From: Pseudomonas sp. KBW05
GTDB taxonomy: Bacteria; Pseudomonadota; Gammaproteobacteria; Pseudomonadales; Pseudomonadaceae
Length of the DNA: 64,000 nt
Direction: 5' to 3'
Assembly: GCF_003852405.1 (NCBI RefSeq)
Contig: NZ_QAJM01000032.1
Span: forward strand, 1-64,000
Made by a program: the position numbers and the translations under genes. The notes under the pieces are model-generated. The model saw only the letters and a program-made list of their open reading frames with translations, did no database searches and was not told the DNA's origin. This document shows positions 44,932-54,874 of this stretch, piece after piece (position 1 is the stretch's first letter; each line of letters starts with the position of its first letter).

Positions 44932-45867
44932 ATGCAGGCATTGAATGCGGTGCTGCCTATTTCAATAGTCTTGGGGTTGGGTTTCTTATTAGGAAAAATC
45001 TTATTCTCTAAGACGATCATTTATCGGTTGGTCCGTTTGATTAGTCCCCTGGTCTGGGCGTTGCTTTTTTTGGTGGGCGCTGAGTTTGGAGAAATCGTTT
45101 CTTCATTGGGCGTGATGGAGTACGTGCTGAAAATATCATTGCTCGTCACGCTCTTTTCCACGGCTTTTCCATGCTTGCTGCTGGGGCTTGTCAGCTATAG
45201 GCGCAGAGGATTTGTCGTTAGGCAAATTGATGGTCGCCTCCCGTTTGATACGCATGCACTGGTTAAGCCGTTAATGGAGTGTTTGATTGCGCTGTCGATG
45301 GTCGCCTTGGGGGTATTGTTCAACCTGGCGATTACACACATTGAATATACCGACGCAAAGCGGTGGCTTCCGTCTAGCCACTATCTGTTAATGGTGTTGA
45401 TCTTTCTGGTGGGGCTCGATTTGTCGAGCGTCAAACTCGGGCGGAACTGGGTTTCATGGAGAGCGCTGAGTGTGCCGCTCGTTGTCGTGATGGGTTCGAT
45501 ATTGGGCGCCTATTCGGTCCATTTCATTACGGGTGAAGACCTTCGCGTGCTGTTAGCGCTATCGACAGGGTTTGGATGGTTCACGCTTTCGAGCGTCATG
45601 ATTGGAGCTCTGTCTGGCGAGACCCATGGCGCAATCGCATTGCTTGTGGATCTAGGTCGTGAATTGATTTCGATCGTTTTACTGTATCTCTTTGGCCGCC
45701 ACTGGCCGCGGGTTGGCATTGCAGCCGCCGGCGCTACAGCGTTGGACTCTACGTTACCCGTTGTGCGCCAGGCATGCAGTACTGAGGTGTTACCAATAGC
45801 ACTAGTGAGCGGTTTCATCCTGACCCTTCTTGCTCCCTTTTTCATCACATTCTTTCTTACCGCCTGA
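44932..45867 (+). CDS. LysO-like amino-acid exporter
   Basis: 311 residues with about eight membrane helices. It shows the LysO (YbjE, DUF340) signatures: FLVGLDLSSVKLG, the STGFGWFTLSSVMIG block, LVDLGRELISIVLL and GATALDSTLPV. E. coli LysO exports lysine and lysine analogues. Here it sits directly behind an amino-acid hydroxylase gene, so it may export the hydroxylated product. The start at 44932 lies only two bases after the hydroxylase stop; the ribosome site is within that gene. GC content is low, like the gene before it. Confidence 0.85.
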   Translation: MQALNAVLPISIVLGLGFLLGKILFSKTIIYRLVRLISPLVWALLFLVGAEFGEIVSSLGVMEYVLKISLLVTLFSTAFPCLLLGLVSYRRRGFVVRQIDGRLPFDTHALVKPLMECLIALSMVALGVLFNLAITHIEYTDAKRWLPSSHYLLMVLIFLVGLDLSSVKLGRNWVSWRALSVPLVVVMGSILGAYSVHFITGEDLRVLLALSTGFGWFTLSSVMIGALSGETHGAIALLVDLGRELISIVLLYLFGRHWPRVGIAAAGATALDSTLPVVRQACSTEVLPIALVSGFILTLLAPFFITFFLTA

Positions 45868-45913
45868 CACGCTCCTCGTGGTTTTTTGTGCGAGGGATTA
45901 CTGGAGCAAACGC

Positions 45914-47590
45914 ATGGTATTGAAATTTTTTTGCGCCATTCTAATTCTCTGTTTTCCGCTCTTTACCAAAATCGGGAACGCCTGGTCTCACCCAACGATC
46001 ATTGAAAATGTACGTGGCTACACGCTGGTGGCCGGTGGTCTGCTACGGTTTGACGCGCTCGCTTTCGATAGCGCAGGCAAAGTCATTTCGGTCGGAAAGG
46101 CGGCCGAGCTGCTCGCCGATTCTTCACTGGCAACTCGTATAGATGGTAAGGGCAATGTCCTGTTACCTGGTCTAACTGATGCGCACGGCCATATCAAATG
46201 GTTGGGGGAGTCATTGCGTAGTATCGATTTAAGTCGCGCACAGACATTGGGCAGTGCACAAGAGGCAATCAGTGAGTTCGCCAGGGCGAGGCCGGGCGAA
46301 ACATGGCTCACGGGATCAGGATGGAATCAAGTCGTATGGGAGTTAGGTCGGTTTCCCACAGCAGCTGAAATCGACACGGTCGTGAGCGATAGGCCAGTGT
46401 GGCTCACACGCGTAGACGCTCACGCTGGTTGGGCTAACACCAAGGCGATGCAACTTGCAGGTATCACCAAAAAAACGCCAGACCCAAAACGTGGGCGTAT
46501 TGAGAGGGACGTGCAGGGTGCTCCGACAGGGGTATTGGTCGATGCCGCAATGGCGTTGGTCACCAGCATTATTCCAAAGCTAAGTGAGAGGGACCGCGAG
46601 GTTGAACTGCAATCAGCGTTGGAACACCTCAGCGCACAAGGTTTGACGTCCGTTCATGATGCGGGTATCGACAGCCAGACGTTTAGTATTCTAAGTCGTT
46701 TCGCCGACCAAGGACGCCTCCCATTGCGTGTCTACGGGATGATTGGTGGTATTGGGGAGGATTTCCAAGCGTTCTCCAAGCGAGGCCCATTGGTTGGGTA
46801 TGGCGATGACCGTCTTACCGTGCGCAGTGTAAAACTCTATGCCGACGGTGCACTGGGAAGTCGTGGTGCGTCCCTGTTTACGGGGTACTCGGATGATCCA
46901 GCTAATAAAGGTTTGCTTTTTGATAGCCAGCAGGAGATGCAAAACAAAATTGAGACGGCTCTGAAGTCCGGTTTCCAAGTAAATGTGCACGGCATTGGGG
47001 ATGCGGCTATCAGCCAAGTTTTGGATAGTTTCGAGTACGCCTTTGCCAACGTCGGTGGACGGGAGCTGCGCAACCGTATTGAACATAGTCAGGTCATCGC
47101 TATGCCAGATATTGCGCGCTTTGTGGATCTGGACCTTATTGCGTCGATGCAGCCTATCCACGCTACCAGCGACATGAATATGGCGGAGGACCGGATCGGT
47201 ACGGAACGTATAAAGGGCGCCTATGCCTGGCGTTCCCTGCTGAATCAAGGTACGAAAGTTGCTGCGGGCTCGGATTTCCCGGTTGAGTCCTCAAATCCGT
47301 TCTACGGCCTACATGCTGCTGTCGTACGAGCAAACCAAAATGGCATTCCGATTGGAGGGTGGTACCCCGAGCAGGCCATGACTCTCCTTGAAGCATTTCG
47401 GGCGTTCACACTGGATGCAGCCTACGCAGGGCATCAGGAAACCACCCAAGGTAGCCTTGAACCAGGAAAATGGGCGGACTTCATTCTTATCGATCAGGAT
47501 ATTTTTCATGTGAGCCCAGCGCAGCTCTGGAGGACACGCGTCCTCCAAACCTGGGTAGGCGGTAAGCAGGTCTATCAGTCCAGTGACTGA
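45914..47590 (+). CDS. Exported YtcJ-like amidohydrolase
   Basis: 558 residues: a signal peptide (about 1-24, hydrophobic core VLKFFCAILILCFPLFTKI) and an amidohydrolase fold with LPGLTDAHGHIKW (the HxH metal site), QVNVHGIGDAAI, RNRIEHSQVI and AAGSDFPVESSNPFYGLHAA, the last holding the catalytic Asp. Unlike the cytoplasmic relative at 790, this one should act in the periplasm or outside. The start MVLKFFC is chosen since 28 upstream codons are not conserved. It lies 46 bases after the exporter gene on the same strand. It may hydrolyse an amide to supply or process the hydroxylated amino acid; this is inference. Confidence 0.82.
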   Translation: MVLKFFCAILILCFPLFTKIGNAWSHPTIIENVRGYTLVAGGLLRFDALAFDSAGKVISVGKAAELLADSSLATRIDGKGNVLLPGLTDAHGHIKWLGESLRSIDLSRAQTLGSAQEAISEFARARPGETWLTGSGWNQVVWELGRFPTAAEIDTVVSDRPVWLTRVDAHAGWANTKAMQLAGITKKTPDPKRGRIERDVQGAPTGVLVDAAMALVTSIIPKLSERDREVELQSALEHLSAQGLTSVHDAGIDSQTFSILSRFADQGRLPLRVYGMIGGIGEDFQAFSKRGPLVGYGDDRLTVRSVKLYADGALGSRGASLFTGYSDDPANKGLLFDSQQEMQNKIETALKSGFQVNVHGIGDAAISQVLDSFEYAFANVGGRELRNRIEHSQVIAMPDIARFVDLDLIASMQPIHATSDMNMAEDRIGTERIKGAYAWRSLLNQGTKVAAGSDFPVESSNPFYGLHAAVVRANQNGIPIGGWYPEQAMTLLEAFRAFTLDAAYAGHQETTQGSLEPGKWADFILIDQDIFHVSPAQLWRTRVLQTWVGGKQVYQSSD

Positions 47591-47668
47591 TGGCTCAAGC
47601 GCCAACCGCCACTTTCAGCTTTTAATTCATAACCCTGCTGTGTTTTGGGATGTTCGGGAAGGCTGGAG

Positions 47669-48937
47669 TCAGTTCACATTCAGTCGATCCAACAGGCTGT
47701 ACCACGCCACCCCCGCTCCAATATAAAACCGCTGCAACCCATGCATCGGCAAGCGTTGCAACAGTGTCACCGGATAGGCAAAGTCAGCGCTGCTGTCACA
47801 CAACCGCCCGGCCAGTTGCTGGCCCAGGCTGGTGCACAAGGCGATCCCGCGGCCATTGCAACCCAGTGCCAAGGTCAGCCCCGGCGCCGGTTCGTGGACA
47901 TGGGGCATGAAGTCCCGCGTGATTGCGATACGCCCAGCCCAGCGGTACTCAAACTCCAGCGGCCCCAGTTGCGGGAACAGCAGCGCCAGGGAGCGCTCAA
48001 GATGGGCGAAATCTGCAGGCTCGGTGGGGTCGTTGAACAGCCCGCGTCCACCCATCAACAAGCGCCCATGGCTGTCCTTGCGAAAGTACAGCAACAGGCG
48101 CTGTGCAGTGGACACCGTTTCCTGGCCTGCCAAGATGCTCTCGGCGGCGAGCCCGGTCAGAGGCTTGGTTGCGACGATAAAGCTGTTGGCTGCCAATATG
48201 CTCTGGGCCATCCCCGGCCACAGATTGCCGCTGTAGCCATTGGTGGCCAACACCACTTGATCGGCGCTCACTTGAGCGCCACTGGCCGTGATCAACTGCC
48301 AACCCGAAGCTTGGCGCTGCAACCCGCTCACCGGGCTCTGGCCATAAATCCGCACACCCGCCGCCAATGCCGCCGCCACCAACCCACGGGCATAGGCCAA
48401 CGGTTGAATTGCGCCGGCGCGGCCATCCAGCCAACCGCCGGCAAACGCCTCGCTGCCCATGCGCGAGGCCACCGCTGATGCGTCCAATGACTGCACCGGC
48501 ACACCGCGTCGCGCCCATTGCTCAGCCCGCGCGTGCAACCCGGCCACGCCTTTTTCGGTGTACGACACCTGCATCCAGCCCCTGCGTACCGGCGCGCAAT
48601 CGATGCGGTGTTTTTCGATCAGCTTGAACACCAAGTCCGCCGAATTCGACACGGTCGAAATCAACGGTTCGGCACGCTCCGGCCCGTACATTTGCACCAG
48701 TTGTTCCGGGTCGTATTTAAGCGTCGGGTTGACCTGCCCACCATTACGGCCTGATGCACCCCAGCCCGGCTCATTCGCTTCCAGAACGCACACACTCACG
48801 CCGCGCTCGGCCAAGTGCAGCGCCGTGGACAAGCCGGTATAGCCCGCGCCGACAATCGCCACATCCACCTTCACCGACTCACCCAGCGCCGGCGTTGGCA
48901 CGGCTGCTGGCGCGGTCGCTGACCACAACGAACTCAT
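47669..48937 (-). CDS. DadA/PuuB-like FAD-dependent amine oxidase
   Basis: 422 residues. The dinucleotide motif [20 protein letters not shown] (about 25-44) and [19 protein letters not shown] place it in the DAO family (D-amino-acid dehydrogenase, gamma-glutamylputrescine oxidase, sarcosine oxidase). The end has [20 protein letters not shown]. It oxidises an amine of a small amino acid or polyamine derivative, giving an imine and then a keto product. The start overlaps the ABC ATPase stop by four bases. The transporter in the same operon probably imports its substrate. Confidence 0.88.
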   Translation of the reverse strand: MSSLWSATAPAAVPTPALGESVKVDVAIVGAGYTGLSTALHLAERGVSVCVLEANEPGWGASGRNGGQVNPTLKYDPEQLVQMYGPERAEPLISTVSNSADLVFKLIEKHRIDCAPVRRGWMQVSYTEKGVAGLHARAEQWARRGVPVQSLDASAVASRMGSEAFAGGWLDGRAGAIQPLAYARGLVAAALAAGVRIYGQSPVSGLQRQASGWQLITASGAQVSADQVVLATNGYSGNLWPGMAQSILAANSFIVATKPLTGLAAESILAGQETVSTAQRLLLYFRKDSHGRLLMGGRGLFNDPTEPADFAHLERSLALLFPQLGPLEFEYRWAGRIAITRDFMPHVHEPAPGLTLALGCNGRGIALCTSLGQQLAGRLCDSSADFAYPVTLLQRLPMHGLQRFYIGAGVAWYSLLDRLNVN

Positions 48938-49686
48938 GACAGGCTCCGCGTATCGCCAGTAGGGTGCAGTACGCGCCGCAGGAAGTCCTGGGTGCGCGGT
49001 TGCTGCGGGTTGCCCAGTACTTGCTCGGCCGGGCCGCTTTCGACGATGTAGCCGCCGTGCAGGAAGCACACGCGGTCGGCCACTTCGCGGGCAAAGCCCA
49101 TTTCGTGGGTGACCACGATCATGGTCATGCCTTCATCGGCGAGGGTACGCATTACCGCCAGCACGTCGCCCACCAGTTCCGGGTCGAGGGCCGAGGTGGG
49201 CTCGTCGAACAGCATGGCCTCGGGTTTCATCGCCAGGGCGCGGGCGATGGCCACCCGCTGTTGCTGGCCGCCGGAGAGCTGTTCCGGGTAGGCGTCGGCC
49301 TTGGCGCTCAGGCCGACTTTTTCCAGCAGTTCCAGGGCTTCTTCGCGTGCCTGTTTGGGCGGCTCGCCTTTGACGTACACCGGGCCTTCCATCACGTTTT
49401 CCAGCACGGTGCGGTGGGGGAACAGGTTGAAACGCTGGAACACCATGCCCAATCGGCTGCGCAGGGCGTGCACGTTTTTACTGCCGCGCTGCACCGTTTC
49501 GCCGAACACGGTAATGGCGCCGCCATCGTAGGCTTCCAGCGCGTTGATGCAGCGTAGCAGGGTGGATTTGCCCGAGCCTGAGGGGCCGATCAGGCACACC
49601 ACTTCGCCCTTGGCCACGTCCAGGTCAACACCGTGTAGCACGCGGTGGCTGCCGTAGTGTTTTTGCAGTTGGCGTATCTCGATCAT
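48934..49686 (-). CDS. Polar amino-acid ABC transporter ATPase
   Basis: 250 residues: Walker [14 protein letters not shown] (about 34-46), signature [14 protein letters not shown], Walker [16 protein letters not shown], and VVTHEMGFA. The HisP/GlnQ-type sequence ([18 protein letters not shown]) marks the polar amino acid uptake family. It couples by four-base overlaps to both the permease and the oxidase genes. Confidence 0.92.
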   Translation of the reverse strand: MIEIRQLQKHYGSHRVLHGVDLDVAKGEVVCLIGPSGSGKSTLLRCINALEAYDGGAITVFGETVQRGSKNVHALRSRLGMVFQRFNLFPHRTVLENVMEGPVYVKGEPPKQAREEALELLEKVGLSAKADAYPEQLSGGQQQRVAIARALAMKPEAMLFDEPTSALDPELVGDVLAVMRTLADEGMTMIVVTHEMGFAREVADRVCFLHGGYIVESGPAEQVLGNPQQPRTQDFLRRVLHPTGDTRSLS

Positions 49687-50351
49687 GCTTTTCTCCTCCG
49701 GCCCAGGTGCTGTTCCATGCGACGCAGGCCATACACCAGCGGCAGGCTCATCAGCAGGTAGAGCAGGGCGACCAGGGTGTAGACGGTCATGTTCTGGAAG
49801 GTGGACGAGGCGATCAGTTGGCCCTGGCGGGTCATCTCCGCCACGGTAATGGTGGAGACCAGGGACGAGTCCTTGAGCATCATCACCAGGGTGTTGCCGT
49901 AGGGCGGCAGGGCGATGCGAAACGCCTGAGGCAGGATCACCCGGCGCATCATCAACGCCGAGCGCATGCCCAGCGCCTCAGCGGCCTCACGCTGGCCCTG
50001 CTCCACGGCGATGATGCCGGTGCGGAAGTTCTCCGCCTGGTATGCCGAGTAGGCGATACCCATGCCGATCACGCCTGCGTAGAAGGCGGTGAGGTGCACG
50101 CCCATGTCCGGTAGCACGAAGTAGATGTAGAACAGCTGCACAATGATCGGCAGGCCACGGATCACGTTGATGATGGTACTGGCCGTCCACGACAGCGCCC
50201 GGATCGGCGACAGTTTGAGCAGCGCTAGCACCAGGCCGATGGCACTGCTGAGCAGGAACGACAGCACGGTGATCTGGATCGTCACCCAGGCGCCTTGCAG
50301 CAGGATCGGCAAGAAGTCATGGGCGTTTTGCAGGAACTCGGTGAGGTTCAT
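49683..50351 (-). CDS. Polar amino-acid ABC permease (HisM/GlnP type)
   Basis: 222 residues with about five membrane helices and the [20 protein letters not shown] loop (about 138-157) that contacts the ATPase. It is the only permease of the operon, so it probably forms a homodimer. Its start overlaps the binding protein stop by four bases. Confidence 0.92.
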   Translation of the reverse strand: MNLTEFLQNAHDFLPILLQGAWVTIQITVLSFLLSSAIGLVLALLKLSPIRALSWTASTIINVIRGLPIIVQLFYIYFVLPDMGVHLTAFYAGVIGMGIAYSAYQAENFRTGIIAVEQGQREAAEALGMRSALMMRRVILPQAFRIALPPYGNTLVMMLKDSSLVSTITVAEMTRQGQLIASSTFQNMTVYTLVALLYLLMSLPLVYGLRRMEQHLGRRRKA

Positions 50352-51130
50352 GGGCGCACCTGGGTATCAAGCCCCCACTTCTTGAGGATGCTATCCAGGG
50401 TGCCGTCAGCCTTGATGGTGACGATGGCGGTGTTCAGGCGCTCCAGGGTTTGCGAATCGCCCTTGCGCACTACCAGGCAAACTTCGCCAACGTTGGTGGG
50501 CTGGTAGTCGGTGGCCAGTTTCACGCCTTTGAACAGCTTCTGGCGGATCTGGTAGGCCACCACCGGCTGGTCACCCACGGCGGCCTTGATGCGGCCCAGG
50601 GATAGGTCGCGGACCATCTCGCCGATGGAGTCGTAGGTGCGGATTTCCTTGAAGATGCCGAGCTTGTTCAGTTGGTCGTAGAACACCGTGCCGGCCTGTA
50701 CGCCGACGATCTGGTCCTTGAGCGGGACCAGGTCTGGGTAAGTGGTGTTGTCGTCGGCATTGACGATCAGGCCTTCACCGTAGGCGTACACCGGTGCGCT
50801 GAAATCCACGACCTTGGTGCGTTCCTCGGTCTTGAGCATGCCGGCGGAAATGAAGTCCAGCTTGCCGGAGGTGAGGGAGGGGATCAGCGCGGCGAAGTTG
50901 GTCTGTTCGATCTGGCTGGTAAAGCCGCCTGCTTTGCCCACGGCCTCCGCCACATCGACCATTACCCCTTGAATGCTGTTGCTCTTGATATGGAGGAAGG
51001 TAAACGGCGAACCGCTGGCCGTTGCACCGACTTTGTACGAGGACGCACTCTCTGCGTGCACGGCGCTGGCACACAGGGTGGCGCATACGGCGAAGGCGAG
51101 GCGGCGAAACAAGGGCGAAAGACTGTTCAT
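50348..51130 (-). CDS. Periplasmic amino-acid-binding protein
   Basis: 260 residues: signal peptide (about 1-26, ending in SAVHA), then a type 3 periplasmic binding fold with VGATASGSPFTFLHIKSNS, QGVMVDVAEAVGK, DFISAGMLKTEERTKVVDFS and AYGEGLIVN. These match the glutamine/histidine/cystine binding class. It is the first gene of the four-gene operon, read divergently from the IclR gene. A 12-base palindrome in the shared gap may be the operator. Confidence 0.9.
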   Translation of the reverse strand: MNSLSPLFRRLAFAVCATLCASAVHAESASSYKVGATASGSPFTFLHIKSNSIQGVMVDVAEAVGKAGGFTSQIEQTNFAALIPSLTSGKLDFISAGMLKTEERTKVVDFSAPVYAYGEGLIVNADDNTTYPDLVPLKDQIVGVQAGTVFYDQLNKLGIFKEIRTYDSIGEMVRDLSLGRIKAAVGDQPVVAYQIRQKLFKGVKLATDYQPTNVGEVCLVVRKGDSQTLERLNTAIVTIKADGTLDSILKKWGLDTQVRP

Positions 51131-51222
51131 CGGGTTACTCCAGAAGGAAAACGGATCGTCAGTACCGCAAGCGGCTGACGATGAAACCGCAAGCTCTGTG
51201 CCATTTCGATTATAAAAAATCG

Positions 51223-51234
51223 TATAGCGCTATA
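51223..51234. promoter_or_regulatory. Palindrome in the divergent IclR/ABC promoter region
   Basis: TATAGCGCTATA is a perfect 12-base palindrome, and a near-palindrome CGTATCGATATG follows about 25 bases later. The 215-base gap is AT-rich. It is the natural place for IclR binding. Confidence 0.45.
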
Positions 51235-51345
51235 GAAAATCGACAAAATGAACCATTCGTATCGATATGCGATATTAAGTGGTCTATTTTTGTGATTTAC
51301 GGTAGAAATATCGCCACGCCTGATCGACCAAACCGCGAGTTCGCC

Positions 51346-52125
51346 ATGTCCGAAGAACGCAACAGCTTGCACAACCAATCCCTGGAAAAAGGCCTGTCGG
51401 TGCTCAAGGCATTCAGCGCACAGCGCCGCAGCATGAGCCTTGCAGAGGTGGCCGAGGCCGCCGGCATGACCAAAAGCTCCGCCCAGCGCATGGTGTTTAC
51501 CCTCGAAAGCCTTGGTTACCTTCGGAAACACTCCCGCACACGTCATTACCAACTCACCCCCCGGGTGTTGGAGTTGGGCTTCAGTTACCTGGATGCGCAT
51601 TCGTTGATCGAGGTGGCCAACCCGTTTTTGTCGGAACTGACGCGGCTGACGGGTGAGACCTCGTGCCTCACCGAGCCTGCGGGCTACGACATGACCTACA
51701 TCGCACGGTTTGTTAGCTCAGGGTTCGTGCCGGTGCATATGCCGATCGGCTCGCGGGTGCCGATGTACTGCACGGCGTCGGGGCGGGCGTATTTGAGCGC
51801 GTTGCCGGTGGATGAAGCGTTGGTGCTGATCGAGAACAGCCAGCGCATTGCCCACACCAGCCTGACGCTGACGGACGTCGAGCAGATTCTGGAGTCGCTG
51901 CAACTGGTGCGCGAACAAGGCTATGCGGTGAATGGCCAGGAGTTGTTCCTGGGCGACATGACCATCGGTGCGCCGGTACTGGGTGCGAATGGACGGCCGG
52001 TGGCGGCGGTGCATGTGGTGGCGCCGACCAGTCGGTGGAGCAGGGCGGATGCGGAACGGCAGTTGGCGCCGGCGTTGTTGCAGTGTTCGAGGGCGCTGAG
52101 TAATTCGGCGCGGAACCTGGAATAA
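51346..52125 (+). CDS. IclR-family regulator
   Basis: 259 residues: N-terminal winged HTH (about 10-70, AEVAEAAGMTKSSAQRMVFT) and a C-terminal effector domain (about 85-250) with IGSRVPMYCTASGRAYLSAL. The start MSEERNSLH is chosen; the upstream frame to 51022 covers the promoter region and would translate through it. It is divergent from the amino-acid ABC operon and probably represses or activates it. Confidence 0.9.
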   Translation: MSEERNSLHNQSLEKGLSVLKAFSAQRRSMSLAEVAEAAGMTKSSAQRMVFTLESLGYLRKHSRTRHYQLTPRVLELGFSYLDAHSLIEVANPFLSELTRLTGETSCLTEPAGYDMTYIARFVSSGFVPVHMPIGSRVPMYCTASGRAYLSALPVDEALVLIENSQRIAHTSLTLTDVEQILESLQLVREQGYAVNGQELFLGDMTIGAPVLGANGRPVAAVHVVAPTSRWSRADAERQLAPALLQCSRALSNSARNLE

Positions 52126-52155
52126 CCCGCTATTTCAAGTTCACTAGAGACCCCC

Positions 52156-52259
52156 TGTGGGAGCGGCGGTGCGACGATTCGACTTGCTCGCGAATGCGGT
52201 GTGTCAGTCAGCCTATTCTTTTCTGACCCACCGTATTCGCGAGCAAGCCCGCTCCCACA
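52156..52259. repeat. Hybrid REP doublet with an altered left arm
   Basis: The right arm is of the standard TTCGCGAGCAAGCCCGCTCC type, but the left arm reads GTGGGAGCG then CGGTGCGACGATTCGA before CTTGCTCGCGAA, a 17-base insertion taken from another REP type. Its length is 104 instead of about 89 bases. Confidence 0.75.
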
Positions 52260-52301
52260 TTTGGAATTTCATTGGGTTTGAGATGTGTGTTTGACCCCAA
52301 C

Positions 52302-52332
52302 AAAAAATGCGCCCCTAAGGGCGCATTTTTTT
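52302..52332. terminator. Rho-independent terminator of the polyamine operon
   Basis: A-rich side, stem TGCGCCC, loop CTAA, stem GGGCGCA and seven T give a strong bidirectional hairpin. It lies 21 bases beyond the stop at 52353 on the minus strand. Confidence 0.9.
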
Positions 52333-52352
52333 GTTCGGGTCGCTATCGCCTA

Positions 52353-53597
52353 TCAGGCAATCGCATCCCAGGCACGATCACCGTGCTCGTCCTTGATCCG
52401 AGTCGGCAGGCCCATCACGTCCAGCGCCTTGAGGAACGGCTCAGCCGGCAGTTCTTCCACGTTGGCCATGCGTTGCACGTCCCACTCGCCACGGGCGACC
52501 AGCAGCGCGGCGGCTACTGGAGGAACGCCTGCGGTGTAGGAGATGCCCTGGCTGTCGGTTTCGGCGAATGCTTCTTCGTGGTCAGCTACGTTGTAGATGA
52601 ACACCTCACGCGCCTTGCCGTCCTTGGTGCCTTTGACCAGGTCGCCGATGCAGGTCTTGCCGGTGTAGCCGGGCGCCAGCGAAGATGGGTCGGGCAGTAC
52701 GGCCTTGACCAGTTTCAATGGCACCACTTCCAGGCCTTCGGCGGTGGTGACCGGTTTTTCGGAGAGCAGGCCGAGCTTGTTCAGGACGGTGAACACGTTG
52801 ATGTAGTGTTCGCCGAAGCTCATCCAGAAACGCACGTTGGGCACGTCGAGGTTTTTCGACAGCGAGTGCACTTCATCGTGGCCGGTCAGGTACAGGTTCT
52901 GCGAACCGACGACCGGGAGGTCATCGGTGCGTTTGACTTCGAACATGGTGTTGCTGGTCCACTGGCTGTTCTGCCAGCTCCACACCTGTCCGGTGAACTC
53001 GCGGAAGTTGATTTCCGGGTCGAAATTGGTGGCGAAGTATTTGCCATGGGAGCCGGCATTGACGTCGAGGATGTCGATGGAGTCAATGCGGTCGAAATGC
53101 TGTTGCTGCGCCAGCGCGGCGTACGCGTTGACGACACCCGGGTCGAAGCCCACGCCAAGGATGGCGGTGATGTTCTTCTGTTTGCACTCTTCCAGGTGGT
53201 TCCACTCGTAGTTGCCGTACCACGGCGGGGTCTCGCAGACCTTGCCCGGCTCTTCGTGGATGGCAGTGTCGAGGTAAGCCACGCCCGTGTCGATGCAGGC
53301 ACGCAGTACCGACATGTTGAGGAACGAGGAACCGACGTTGATGACGATCTGCGATTCGGTCTCGCGGATCAGGGCCTTGGTCGCTTCCACGTCCAGGGCG
53401 TTCAGCGCGAAGGCTTGGATCTCTGCGGGTACTTTGAGGCTACCCTTGGCCTTGACGCTGTCGATGATGGCCTGGCATTTGGAGATGTTGCGCGACGCGA
53501 TAGCAATACGACCGAGTTCGTCGTTGTGCTGCGCGCACTTGTGGGCCACCACCTTGGCGACACCTCCTGCACCAATGATAAGAACGTTCTTTTTCAA
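52353..53597 (-). CDS. Carboxynorspermidine/saccharopine dehydrogenase
   Basis: 414 residues. The Rossmann motif VLIIGAGGVAKVVAHKCAQ near the N-terminus is followed by NVGSSFLNMSVLRACIDTGV and GVGFDPGVVNAYAALAQQ of the saccharopine-dehydrogenase-like family. With the decarboxylase upstream it forms the route aspartate semialdehyde plus diamine to carboxy(nor)spermidine and then polyamine. A TTG start at 53597 is chosen because AGGAGAAA lies 11 bases before it and homologues begin at this point; an ATG further up (53666) would extend into the previous gene. The operon ends with a clear terminator. Confidence 0.88.
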   Translation of the reverse strand: MKKNVLIIGAGGVAKVVAHKCAQHNDELGRIAIASRNISKCQAIIDSVKAKGSLKVPAEIQAFALNALDVEATKALIRETESQIVINVGSSFLNMSVLRACIDTGVAYLDTAIHEEPGKVCETPPWYGNYEWNHLEECKQKNITAILGVGFDPGVVNAYAALAQQQHFDRIDSIDILDVNAGSHGKYFATNFDPEINFREFTGQVWSWQNSQWTSNTMFEVKRTDDLPVVGSQNLYLTGHDEVHSLSKNLDVPNVRFWMSFGEHYINVFTVLNKLGLLSEKPVTTAEGLEVVPLKLVKAVLPDPSSLAPGYTGKTCIGDLVKGTKDGKAREVFIYNVADHEEAFAETDSQGISYTAGVPPVAAALLVARGEWDVQRMANVEELPAEPFLKALDVMGLPTRIKDEHGDRAWDAIA

Positions 53598-53625
53598 TTG
53601 CTTTCTTTCTCCTATATCCGCCAGC

Positions 53626-54723
53626 TTACGAAAGGCTGGACAGGTAGTCGTCGTAACCAAATTCACGAACCACTTCGACAGTACCGTCGAGTTGTTTCAC
53701 TACGATGGACGGCATTTTCAGGCCGTTGAACCAATTTTTCTTGACCATGGTGTAGCCCGCGGTGTCGATGAACGACAGCCGATCGCCGATGGCCAGCGGA
53801 CGATCAAATTGGTACTCACCGAAGATGTCCCCGGCCAGGCAGGATTTGCCGCACACCATCACGGTGTGTTCGCCATCGCTCGGCGCCAGCTTGGCGTTGA
53901 GGCGATAGATCAGCAGGTCCAGCAGGTGGGCTTCGATGGAGCTGTCTACCACGGCGAGGTTCTTGCCGTTGTAGAGGGTGTCGAGCACGGTGACTTCCAG
54001 GGAGGCGCTGTTGGTGATCGCCGCTTCGCCGGGTTCCAGGTAGACCTGTACGCCGTACTTCTCGGAGAAGGCTTTCAAGCGCGCGCAGAACGCATCCACC
54101 GCATAGTCTTCGCCGGTGAAGTGGATACCGCCGCCGAGGCTGACCCACTCGACTTTATGCAGCAGCGCGCCGAAGCGTTCTTCGATGGTGCCGAGCATTT
54201 TGTCGAACAGGCTGAAATCGCCGTTCTCGCAGTTGTTGTGGAACATGAAGCCTGAGATCTGGTCGATCACGCCTTCGATCTTCATCGGGTCCCATTCGCC
54301 CAGGCGGCTGAATGGACGTGCCGGGTCGGCCAGCAGGTAGTCGGAGCTGCTCACCTGCGGGTTCACACGCAGGCCACGGGTCTTGCCTTCGGAACGCTCG
54401 GCAAAACGCTGCAATTGGCTGATGGAGTTGAAGATGATCTTGTCGCAGTTCTCCAGCATCTCTTCGATTTCGTCGTCGGCCCAGGCCACGCTGTAGGCGT
54501 GCGCTTCACCGGCGAACTTCTGGCGGCCCAGCTTCAGCTCGTACAGCGACGACGAGGTGGTGCCGTCCATGTATTGCTGCATCAGGTCGAACACCGACCA
54601 TGTGGCAAAGCACTTGAGCGCCAGCAGGGCCTTGGCGCCGGACTGTTCGCGCACGTAAGCAATCTTCTGCATGTTGACCAGAAGCTTCTGTTTATCGATG
54701 AGGTAGTACGGCGTTTTGATCAT
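53626..54723 (-). CDS. nspC: Carboxynorspermidine decarboxylase
   Basis: 365 residues of the alanine-racemase-fold decarboxylases. KALLALKCFATW carries the PLP lysine near residue 36, SLGGGIHFTG the glycine-rich phosphate loop, and VCGKSCLAGDIFGEYQF the substrate end. It removes CO2 from carboxynorspermidine or carboxyspermidine. The start MIKTPYYLID is standard for NspC. It is the first gene of the two-gene operon, 28 bases before the dehydrogenase TTG. Confidence 0.92.
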   Translation of the reverse strand: MIKTPYYLIDKQKLLVNMQKIAYVREQSGAKALLALKCFATWSVFDLMQQYMDGTTSSSLYELKLGRQKFAGEAHAYSVAWADDEIEEMLENCDKIIFNSISQLQRFAERSEGKTRGLRVNPQVSSSDYLLADPARPFSRLGEWDPMKIEGVIDQISGFMFHNNCENGDFSLFDKMLGTIEERFGALLHKVEWVSLGGGIHFTGEDYAVDAFCARLKAFSEKYGVQVYLEPGEAAITNSASLEVTVLDTLYNGKNLAVVDSSIEAHLLDLLIYRLNAKLAPSDGEHTVMVCGKSCLAGDIFGEYQFDRPLAIGDRLSFIDTAGYTMVKKNWFNGLKMPSIVVKQLDGTVEVVREFGYDDYLSSLS

Positions 54724-54874
54724 TTTTGAGAGCCTGCGGCGGTGCCTGCCAAAAAAGGACACGCATTGTGCCCGCACTTGGGGCGAATCGGAAGGTTAGT
54801 GGGCGGATTTTGCTGCCCTTGGTTTTTAATGATAGCTGCCGAGTATGACCATCTATGGCCATACCCCGAACCAT

